A DNA stretch of 5,734 nucleotides from Gammaproteobacteria bacterium (GTDB lineage Bacteria > Pseudomonadota > Gammaproteobacteria > Arenicellales > Arenicellaceae), in NCBI GenBank assembly GCA_030426005.1, contig JAUHZM010000206.1, positions 1 to 5,734 on the forward strand, read 5' to 3'. Made by a program: the position numbers and the translations under genes. The notes under the pieces are model-generated. The model was not told the origin of the DNA. It did not search any database and saw only the letters and a list, made by a program, of their open reading frames with translations. Of this stretch, positions 1-5,734 are shown one piece after another. Every line of letters starts with the position of its first letter. Positions within the stretch are counted from its first letter, which is position 1.

Positions 1-186
1 AACACCGGTGCGGCCAGTGCTGAACGTCATTATTCGACTACACTCGAACCGCCACTCGGTGTGGATGGTTTTACCTTACAGGCAGTGGCGTATGATCAAC
101 GGAATCAGGCCGGTCAATCTGCGGTCATCAATCTCGGTAATATTGATGACACTGTTGCACCCAAACTTTCAGTCCTGACACCGTTT
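1..186 (+). other. C-terminal part of a bacterial Ig-like domain (residues 1-62)
   Basis: Residues 21-47 read as the last strands of an Ig-like fold, with GVDGFTLQAVAYDQRNQAGQ followed by a short beta strand. Next comes the linker DDTVAPKLSVLTP (49-61). A 'D-x-x-AP-x-x-x-x-x-P' join is common between consecutive bacterial Ig-like domains in large surface proteins. The domain starts before the window, so its exact family cannot be set. It suggests that more Ig-like repeats lie upstream. Confidence 0.5.
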
Positions 187-3100
187 GATAACGACATTTT
201 AAATTTCAGTAATGCAATGCCAATTGTTTCGGCTGTATCGGTACTTGATATTGGTTTGGAGTCAGAGCGACGAGTCGCGCAGCAATGGGTTAGGGAACAG
301 CAAAATTCGCAAGGTGATTGGGTTGAAATTGCACGCTATCCGAATGATCCAGACGCCTGGGTCGATTTATCCAGAGATGACAACCCAGCAGGTCGCCCAG
401 ACCTGCCGTTGAGTGATCCGGATAACTATTATTTTATCTACTGGCACACGGTGGCCGATGGTGAGGTATTGCAGCGTGGTGGTTATGATCGTGAACGAGT
501 CCGCATTGGAACGCGCGTTACCTCACCAAATCATACGGCGAACGCCACCACCTTTCACGAGGTCGCTGCACCTGTTTCGGAACGTCGCTTTTTCGCGCCA
601 TTGACGCCACCTGAACTGAATTTGCCACCGCGCGATGAAGTAATGCAAAGCGTGCACTATACGGCGGTGGATCAATATATAAGCCCGACTCGTGAAGGGG
701 CTATGATTGGGGCTTGGGCAACCCATGACCCTGCGCACTACGAAGGGCTGTTTGGCGATGTTCCAGATGAGCTACCCGGCCTAGATTGTATCGAGTGCAC
801 CGGCATTTTCTTCGCGGACATCGAAGATGAAGTTCAGGATCAAGGTAATATTCTGCTGCACTCGAGCTTGCTGGCAGGTAACAGCGAGATTTTTGCAGGT
901 ACCATCGGCAATATTCATACCGACGCCAATTTTGTGCTTGCAGCGAAATCGGGCGTTCAGAACCCGTCACTGACATCGAACAGTAAGGCGCCATTTGTGA
1001 CTGCTCTTAGGCATGAAATCATGGGCGCGGCCGGTGACGAAAATCTCCACTATGAAAATACGGGTGGTGAGCTGCTGATTTTTACCAACCAGAATGCCGA
1101 CGAGCAATTTGGTTTACCGTATTTGCTAAAAGGAAGAGTGGATTTACCGTTCAGTCAGGCATATGGCTTGGATAGACGTGATGATTTAGTGTTAGTCGCG
1201 AATGGACACGGTGGTGTGCAGGTCTTTGATGTTTCTAACATAGCTCATCCAGTTCGCGTTGGTTTTGTGAAGCCAAACGGTTATGCCCGTGATGTAAAGA
1301 TAAAGGGGCAATACGCGTATATCGCCGCCTCGGAAGAGGGCGTGGTCGTGGTGGATATTGCCAACCCTCATCTTCCGGTCATCGACGTAATTGATACACT
1401 GGGCGTCGCAAATCGCCTGCATATCGACGGTAACCGTTTGTTTGTCACCGATATGTCGGGTACCGGCACGGTGTCACAATTGAACATCATTAATATTGCC
1501 GATCCGCATAATCTGGTCATGCAGCGAACTGTGGAGTTACAACCAGCGCGACAAGACTGGGTGAGTGATGGTGTTTATGATGTGGCCGTGGTTGGCAACA
1601 AAGCGTATGTGTCGGTGATGTATTCCGATCAGGAAGATAAGCCGAGCCAGTCAGTCGTTGAGATTATCGATCTCGAATCGCTCGGCGAGCCGCTGGTTGA
1701 TGCAACCGTACCATCGGTGATCATTCCTGAAGCGAATCAAACAAACTTCGCAGTGCGCGACATGGTGGTGGCACGGGGCGCAGTGCACGCTGCAGGTGGT
1801 AAATCTGGGTTAAATCGCATTGAGTTTCCAGAGCTTACGGTCGTGCAGCATTCGCCGACTGCTGCCGAAACCAATGTGACAACGGCGCTTGCGCAGATTG
1901 ATATTGAGCTGTCTGTCCCTATTGCAACCGACCGCATACTCAGTGACGTGATCGACGTGTATCGCGGTGCGGTTCTGCCCACTGAAGAAGGCGGTTACGC
2001 ATTGGGTGACAAGCTGACTGACTCGATCAGTTTCGAATATCTGATTGGCCCTGACCCGAGCAGTACACGTGATTTACGCGTTCTAATCAATGAGCCGCTT
2101 TACCCAGATACTGAGTATGTCGTGGTGGTCAAGGCCGGCCTCGAGCCATTGGCCGGAAATGCATTGAGTCGTGATTACCGCTTTAGCTTTTATACCTCGG
2201 TTGCTGGCGCGGTTATGCAGCCTGATATTCAGTCAATTACACCAGCGTCCGGCACTACTTTTGGAGGAGACCGGATTCTAATTCAGGGTGTCGGCTTTGG
2301 TGAAGACCCGAAAGTACGTTTAGGGGGCATTGATCTGGTCATCGAATCGTACGAACAAGCCGCTAGCGCTGAGGATATGGATATTATCACCGCAGTAACA
2401 GTGCCAAATGTGGCAGGCCCAGCGGCGATTGAGGTAGCTAGCGCCACGGGGTTGATGGATATCGTGATCGGCGGATTTACCTACGTTGATGAGTTGCAAG
2501 TATCGTTTATTACGCCTGCGGTGGTTGACATCAGTCAAGCAGAAGAAAATCAAGTCGTGGATATTGTGGGGTACGGCTTCAGTCAAAGCATTGAGTTGCG
2601 AACCTTCCCGAGTGGTACCAGCCGCGAGCATGTAGATGCCAAAACCCAGTCAGCGTCTAATAACAGCTCGTTGGTGGTTGAGTCGCCACAACGCATGCGC
2701 TGGACTGTGCCGAGCGTTGGTGACAATTACCGTGGTTACGTTGATATTGAGTTGAGCGACGACACAGGGCGTTTCGTATACGTGCCACAAGCTCTGTTCT
2801 TTGGTGGACTTGGTGCAACCGAAGGTATCGATTTGAGTCAGCCATTAAGTGTAAGGCAGATCAATGATGAATTGGCGTCGATTAGTAATGGTACAGGCTC
2901 TCTGATTGTTCGTGACCCAAGTAAATTACCGGCGGGTCGCATTGTTGGACTAGCCAATGATGCAGACTTAAATCTTATCTACGTGTTAGGCCGTGGTGCA
3001 CCGCTACGTGGCGACCCAGTGCCAAAGCCATCGAACACTGAAAACCAGACTGCTTTGCAGCACTATATTTCGCCTAGCTGGTTAGAGCTGATCACCTATG

Positions 3101-5734
3101 ACGAATCAAATCTCGCAGCGGCATCTCCGGCAGTTAACTTGGGTTATTTTGATTTGCCGCAAAGCCTAAATGCAGCTGGCTTAACTCTGGGCGCGAAGCA
3201 CCTATACGTGTCAGCAGAAGGTATGCATTTTCCGCATATTGAGGTGCCTTACGAGGACGCTAACTGGCTGCTGGTTTACGACCGTGAAACGCGGGTTCCG
3301 ACAGATGGTGAAGACACCAGAGATCGCGATATTTTATACAGCGTACCGTTACCGGTGAGCGAGCCACCGAGTCAGATGCTAGTGGCGGGCAACATCCTAA
3401 TTGCGAACGCGGGCGATGACGGTGTGTTATTAATCAGTTTGGCAGACCCGCTTCGACCAACCGTACTTCGCACCTTGACGCGATTTGTGGCAAACGGCGC
3501 TCCTCGTCAATTGAAAGCGCGTTCGATCAGTCTACAGGGCAATTACTTGTCAGTAGTGACGCCAATTGGGTCAAAGAATGCAGTCGAATATCGTCGGGCT
3601 ATCTTTGACCTCAGTAAGCCGAGTACACCACAGGTCACTGACTACTCTTTGGCCGACAAATCGACTGAGCTGCTCGGACTGCCAGCGATGCAAGCCACTG
3701 CGTTCTATGCACAAGGTGTTGGAATCTTCGATGACAGTGATATTTCCAATGTGCGCGAAGCACAGCAGTACCACGCCAACGGGTTTGATCTGCCAGGCCA
3801 ACCTGTCGCGCTGGGCGGTTGGTCAACGTCTCTGACCGCTCTGAATTTGAACCCTGGAAAGCCAAAGGAACCGTCACAGCTCTATTTGAATCTGTTCGAT
3901 GCGAGTGGCGAGACAGATGTGTCGATTCAGGATTCAGTTGCTTTGATGGATGCGCTTTATACTTATGTTCAGTATAAAGACTACTCCTTAGACCGTTGGG
4001 CGCATACTTATTCTGCGGATGGGTTTGTGGCGACAGCGGTGTACGAAAGCAGCAGTTCCACTTTGAAGCTTGTGGATACCTACGTGCTTGATCTGGTCGA
4101 GTCCACTCCAGCGCAGGGTCAGCAATCGGTAAACCCGGCTGCACCCTTGACCTTCCGATTTAATCGACGTCTTACGATTCCGGATACACAGACCGCGCAG
4201 CAGTATTTATCTCGCTACCTGTCCTTGATTAAAGCAGAGGGAACCAGTGCTGGGCAGGCAGTAGACATACTCATTTCGATTGACCCGAATTCACCGAATC
4301 AAGTGCAGGTCACGCCAAGTCAACCGTTGGAAACCGATTCGAGCTATGTGGTGCGTTTGGAAGCCGAGCCCTCTGACGGAGGTCGGCGCGCGACCGGGTT
4401 GTTTGATCTTGATATCCACTTCTCAACCGCGTCTGCGGTCGGCGAACCACCGCGTATTGTGTCCGTGACACCGGCTACCGTGGATATCGCAGGTGGTGAA
4501 ATCACGGTCGTGGTCGAAAATGCTGATTCGCCTGTCTTCGAAGTGTCAGGTCAAGCAGCGGCCATTGTTAATTCGTCCACTTTGCCATCGACTCAGGAAC
4601 AGTTTCAGCTGCGTGTGCCAGCCAGTCTTGCCGGGCCAGCGAACCTATTGGTGCGAAACGCGAACGGTCAGCAAACTAATCTTCTGGGGGCATTTCAGTA
4701 TATTGAGCCGCTCGTTCTTGAATCGTTGAATCCCACTGAGGGTTCGGTTGTTGGGGGCACGCGCGTTACCGTCAATGGCAGAGGGTTCCAGGCAGGTGCG
4801 CATCAAACCTCAGTGTACATCGGTGGCATTCAAGTGCCCGATCATCTGATCAAAGTGTTGGATTCTAAGACTCTTGAGTTCACCACGATTCCGGGGCAGT
4901 TAGGCAGCACGGACGTCCGTGTCGCAACCGCAACCCAATCCGTCACCCTAGAAGATGCGTTTACCTTCTTGCAACCGGTTAAGACCAATATTACGGGCGC
5001 AGAGTCAGATCGGTTTTATGACCTGGTGCTGGATACGGGCGGCGATTACGCGGTCGCTGCAGCGGGTTCCGGCGGCGTTCTGATCTTTAATATCAATTCT
5101 TCGACCTTAATTGGCGATGTTGAAGATGTCACGAATGCGGATCAGCTTCGTGAGTTGGTTGATCACGACAACGACGGTGTGGATGACCGGTTGGTGACAC
5201 GTATTCAACTACCGTCCGGCTATTATGCGGTTGGCGTAGATCTGTATTTCGAGCGTAACAATGACCGGATTTTTGTTACCGGCGTGCGCCCAGGTTCGAA
5301 TTCGGGCGATGCCAAGCTTTTTGTGTATTCAGTGGATGATCTGGATATCACGGCGCATACCCTGATTAATACCTTGAGTTTGGGCAGCAATCTGGCCAAG
5401 GGAATAACGGCGCAAAATAATCAGGCGATAGTGGCGCTCGGAGAACGTGGCGTGGGCTTCGTGGATATGTATCTGCACAGTAAATTGTATTTATCGCAGC
5501 ACATTCCGTTGCCGGGCGGTCGTTCTGCCCTCGATGTCGAGCCGGTTCTTTATTTCGATCAACCTCAGCAGATTTACGCGGCCGTTGGCGGTACCTATGA
5601 TGTGGCCAGCAACCGTTTGACGGATCGTGAGCGCGTTGGTGCTGGTGGCTTCCACTTAATTCGAAACTCGACCACGTCGGGCCTTGAAGTGATTTCGTCG
5701 TTGGATGTTCCGGCTAGCAAAGTGTTAGTCGAGA
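1..5734 (+). CDS. Internal part of a giant modular extracellular-type protein (Ig-like, LVIVP propeller, Big_5, IPT/TIG); both ends missing
   Basis: Frame 1 is open over the whole window, 1,911 complete codons with no stop, far longer than chance allows. The translation is beta-rich and acidic. It is poor in lysine (about 33 residues) and has only two cysteines. No hydrophobic stretch long enough for a membrane segment or signal peptide is visible, as expected for an internal piece. The recognisable order is: Ig-like (1-174), unassigned (175-355), propeller (356-616), Big_5 (617-733), IPT x2 (741-936), propeller (937-1364), Big_5 (1365-1478), IPT x2 (1483-1659), propeller (1661 to end). These families are typical of secreted or surface bacterial proteins, so adhesion, ligand binding or a structural stalk role is inferred. 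No catalytic motif is seen. Start, stop, secretion signal and operon partners lie outside the window. The specific function and gene name are not recognised. Confidence 0.93.
166..522 (+). other. Probable second Ig-like domain (residues 56-174), divergent
   Basis: It begins at the inter-domain join (LSVLTPFDND, 56-65) and ends with alternating hydrophobic and polar strands around YYFIYWHTVADGEVLQRGGY (143-162) and VRIGTRV (167-173). It is somewhat longer than a usual 80-100 residue Ig-like domain, because of a polar insert rich in Gln, Asp and Trp (94-135). The assignment rests on position, the linker and the strand pattern, not on a diagnostic motif. It could instead be a fibronectin-like or unrelated beta-sandwich domain. 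Confidence 0.4.
523..1065 (+). other. Unassigned segment with the only CxxC motif (residues 175-355)
   Basis: I recognise no family here. The segment opens with a polar, proline-rich linker (198-212, APLTPPELNLPPRDE). Next is a mixed region with many Asp, Glu, His and Tyr (213-260), then LDCIECTGIFFADIEDE (261-277), where C263 and C266 are the only cysteines in the 1,911 residues read. Residues 283-317 look like short beta strands (NILLHSSLLAG, EIFAGTIGNI, NFVLAAKSG). These could be the first, irregular blades of the propeller that follows. The two cysteines could form a disulfide or hold a metal. There is no His after the second Cys, so a c-type haem site is not supported. Confidence 0.5.
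1066..1848 (+). other. LVIVP-type beta-propeller 1 (residues 356-616)
   Basis: Blade repeats of about 40 residues follow the LVIVP pattern: a 'hydrophobic strand, Y/F-V-A, G-V-x-V-x-D-I/V-S/A-N-P-x-x-P' order. The clearest are VQVFDVSNIAHPVRVG (406-421), VVVVDIANPHLPVIDV (448-463) and LNIINIADPHNLVM (494-507). A longer blade with an Asp/Glu/Lys-containing insert runs from 524 to 575 (YDVAVVGNKAYVSVMY, then VVEIIDLESLGEPLV). A degenerate one lies at 582-616. An earlier strand set, GGELLIFTNQN (355-365), may belong to the first blade. Five to six blades are visible. LVIVP repeats are found in extracellular or cell-surface bacterial and archaeal proteins and are thought to mediate binding. No enzymatic residues stand out. 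Confidence 0.75.
1849..2199 (+). other. SbsA-type Ig-like (Big_5) domain A (residues 617-733)
   Basis: The domain has the usual Big_5 landmarks. The start is SPTAAETNVTTALAQIDIEL (618-637), equivalent to the family's 'x-P-x-x-G-x-x-x-V-x-x-x-x-x-I-x-x-x-F'. The 'L-x-P-x-T-x-Y-x-V-x-V' strand is seen as LYPDTEYVVVVKAGL (700-714). The end is 'D-x-x-x-x-Y-x-F-x-F-x-T-S' (725-733). It follows propeller 1 directly and precedes IPT domain A1. Domains of this kind act as spacers in S-layer and large surface proteins. At 117 residues it is slightly longer than average because of the insert around 655-688. Confidence 0.75.
2221..2493 (+). other. IPT/TIG domain A1, canonical (residues 741-831)
   Basis: This is a clear IPT/TIG fold of about 90 residues. 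The opening strand and glycine turn are SITPASGTTFGGDRILIQG (745-763), followed directly by VGF (764-766). A 'V-x-x-G-G-I' strand follows (KVRLGGIDLV, 771-780). Then come the TVPNVAGPAAIEV strand (800-812), equivalent to the family's 'T-x-P-x-x-x-x-G-x-x-x-V', and a closing GGFTYVDE (824-831). The family is an immunoglobulin-like beta-sandwich found in receptors, bacterial surface proteins and secreted enzymes. Confidence 0.82.
2497..2808 (+). other. IPT/TIG-like domain A2, degenerate (residues 833-936)
   Basis: It starts one residue after domain A1 and has the same strand order: VSFITPAVVDISQAEENQ (834-851), VVDIVGYGFS (852-861, matching the family's 'V-x-I-x-G-x-G-F'), a 'W-T-V-P' strand (901-904) and a closing VYVPQALFFGG (926-936). 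The glycine pair before the second strand is missing. The middle carries a polar insert (868-896) with many Ser, Asn and Gln. The IPT assignment is likely from the GYGF turn and position, but the domain is divergent. Confidence 0.55.
2809..4092 (+). other. Beta-propeller 2, large and divergent (residues 937-1364)
   Basis: Repeated strand blocks end in LVIVP-like signatures, the best being GVLLISLADPLRPTVLRTLT (1141-1160) and RAIFDLSKPSTPQVTDYSL (1199-1217). Weaker blades are seen around GRIVGLANDADLNLIYVLG (979-997), SWLELITYDE (1026-1035), LTLGAKHLYVSAEGMHF (1061-1077) with WLLVYDRETRVP (1089-1100), TAFYAQGVGIFDDSDI (1233-1248), PSQLYLNLFDASG (1291-1303) and GFVATAVYESSSSTLKLVDT (1341-1360). 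At about 430 residues it is much larger than propeller 1, with long acidic loops (1100-1112) and a probable helical insert (1308-1337). The blade number is uncertain (about seven). It occupies the same place before a Big_5 domain as propeller 1, which supports the assignment. Confidence 0.55.
4093..4434 (+). other. SbsA-type Ig-like (Big_5) domain B (residues 1365-1478)
   Basis: It begins VESTPAQGQQSVNPAAPLTF (1366-1385) and continues with RFNRRL (1386-1391), a close fit to the Big_5 opening, including the 'F-x-F-N-x-x-L' strand that domain A keeps less well. The middle contains VQVTPSQPLETDSSYVVRLE (1435-1454), the 'P-L-x-x-x-x-x-Y-x-V-x-L' landmark. It ends with DIHFSTAS (1471-1478). Its length (114) is close to that of domain A (117). 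It is the second copy in the higher-order repeat. Confidence 0.75.
4447..4710 (+). other. IPT/TIG-like domain B1, degenerate (residues 1483-1570)
   Basis: The opening PPRIVSVTPATVDIAGGEIT (1483-1502) has the IPT 'I-x-S-V-x-P' strand and the Gly-Gly pair before the second strand. The 'G-x-G-F' turn is replaced by VVVENADSPVFEV (1503-1515). The later strands fit: FQLRVPASLAGPANLLVRNA (1535-1554), equivalent to 'x-V-P-x-x-x-x-G-x-x-x-V-x-V-x-N', and GAFQYIEP (1563-1570). The missing turn makes it a diverged or shortened member, but the start and end leave little doubt about the fold. Confidence 0.6.
4711..4977 (+). other. IPT/TIG domain B2, canonical (residues 1571-1659)
   Basis: This is the best IPT/TIG match in the window. 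LNPTEGSVVGGTRVTVNGRG (1576-1595) with F1596 gives the full 'P-x-x-G-x-x-x-G-G-T-x-V-T-V-x-G-x-G-F' motif. YIGGIQVP (1606-1613) is the family's 'V-x-x-G-G-x-x-V' strand, LEFTTIPGQLGSTDVRVATA (1625-1644) is the 'x-x-x-x-x-P-x-x-x-G-x-x-x-V-x-V' strand, and DAFTFLQP (1652-1659) closes the domain. It lies directly against B1, with no linker, and is followed at once by propeller 3. Confidence 0.87.
4981..5734 (+). other. Beta-propeller 3, partial at the window end (residues 1661-1911)
   Basis: Strand blocks resemble those of propellers 1 and 2: FYDLVLDTGGDYAVAAAG (1672-1689) with GGVLIFNINSSTLIGDVED (1691-1709), DRIFVTGVRPG (1755-1765) with AKLFVYSVDDLD (1771-1782), QAIVALGERGVGFVDMYL (1808-1825), and QIYAAVGGTYDVASNRL (1857-1873) with FHLIRNSTTSGLEVISSL (1884-1901). 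Four blades and the start of a fifth are visible before the sequence stops. The LVIVP signature is weak, but the 'strand-GVxxFxI-strand' spacing of about 40-60 residues fits a propeller. From the upstream pattern, a Big_5 domain is expected next. Confidence 0.6.
5161..5196 (+). other. EF-hand-like / TSP3-like acidic calcium loop (residues 1721-1732)
   Basis: DHDNDGVDDRLV contains D1721, D1723, D1725, G1726, D1728 and D1729, the DxDxDGxxD spacing of EF-hand-type, dockerin and thrombospondin type-3 calcium loops. The usual acidic residue at loop position 12 is absent (V1732). The loop sits between the first two blades of propeller 3, after a polar and probably helical stretch (1709-1720). Calcium binding is inferred from spacing only. 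Such loops are common in secreted marine bacterial proteins, where calcium stiffens the fold. Confidence 0.55.

Larger units (their letters stand above)
1066..4977 (+). repeat. Higher-order protein repeat: two copies of propeller-Big_5-IPT-IPT (1066-2808 and 2809-4977)
   Basis: The four-module order occurs twice. Big_5 starts at residues 617 and 1365 (748 apart) and the first IPT at 741 and 1483 (742 apart), so the period is about 745 residues or 2.24 kb. A third propeller follows the second copy. Similarity is at the level of domain order and short motifs. I saw no long identical DNA stretch between copies, so this is an old or heavily diverged duplication and not a recent tandem DNA repeat. 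The propellers vary most in length (about 260 and 430 residues); the Big_5-IPT-IPT part is nearly constant. Confidence 0.65.

Noticed and set aside
787..798. CxxC as a c-type haem attachment site
   Set aside because: The motif is CIECT. The histidine needed directly after the second cysteine (CxxCH) is absent, and there is only one such site.
701..994. Antisense open frame of 97 codons, with several cysteines
   Set aside because: It is the reverse shadow of the main gene. Its composition is Arg/Cys/Tyr-rich with no recognisable motif, and there is no space for its own promoter or terminator.
2263..2270. Shine-Dalgarno-like run ggaggaga inside the gene
   Set aside because: It encodes the conserved Gly-Gly-Asp of IPT domain A1, and no suitable start codon follows at 5-12 bases. 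An internal translation start is not supported.
2320..2631. Antisense open frame of 103 codons opposite the IPT domains
   Set aside because: It overlaps the IPT A1/A2 coding region on the other strand, where the forward reading gives clear family motifs. It is therefore a chance frame.
3635..4144. Antisense open frame of 169 codons, the longest closed frame in the window
   Set aside because: It lies wholly opposite the main coding frame. Its translation has no domain-like pattern and is rich in Arg, Ser, Pro and His, as reverse-strand shadows of such sequence often are. I saw no convincing ribosome site.
4280..4729. Two forward open frames of 62 and 78 codons in frame 2
   Set aside because: Frame 1 here gives the Big_5 B and IPT B1/B2 domains. 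The frame 2 products are low-complexity, Arg/Ser-rich and lack family features.
1066..4977. Recent tandem duplication at the DNA level
   Set aside because: The repeated modules share domain order and short motifs only. I found no long matching DNA runs between the copies, so the duplication is old or strongly diverged.
1..5734. CRISPR array, insertion sequence, tRNA/rRNA, terminator or promoter
   Set aside because: I saw no spaced identical repeats, no terminal inverted repeats, no transposase motifs, no RNA gene signatures and no hairpin with a T-run. All of the sequence is explained by the single coding frame.

Overview
The window contains one continuous coding frame on the + strand. Frame 1 reads from base 1 to base 5734 without a stop, giving 1,911 complete codons plus one base. 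It has no start codon with an upstream ribosome site and no stop, so this is an internal slice of one very large gene. There is no intergenic DNA and no RNA gene, mobile element, CRISPR array, promoter or terminator that I can support. The organism is probably a bacterium, and a marine or other aquatic gammaproteobacterium would fit. That rests only on roughly 50% GC by eye, mixed codon use with many TTG/TTA leucines, and the acidic, lysine-poor and almost cysteine-free protein. Taxonomy is therefore low confidence.

The protein is a chain of beta-rich extracellular-type modules. Residues 1-174 look like the end of one Ig-like domain and a second Ig-like domain. Residues 175-355 match no family I recognise and carry the only two cysteines of the whole stretch (CxxC at 263-266). 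Residues 356-616 are an LVIVP-type beta-propeller. Then come an SbsA-type Ig-like (Big_5) domain (617-733) and two IPT/TIG domains (741-831 and 833-936). The same order then repeats: a larger, more divergent propeller (937-1364), a Big_5 domain (1365-1478) and two IPT/TIG domains (1483-1570 and 1571-1659). A third propeller begins at 1661 and runs off the window, with an EF-hand-like acidic loop at 1721-1732.

The main observation is this higher-order repeat. A propeller-Big_5-IPT-IPT unit of about 745 residues occurs twice and appears to start a third time. The copies are strongly diverged in sequence, so the duplication is old or the architecture is under selection. I infer a secreted or surface-anchored protein in which Ig/IPT stalk segments space out propeller heads, perhaps for adhesion or ligand binding. 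The sequence shows no catalytic motif, and the ends that would reveal the secretion route and anchoring lie outside the window.
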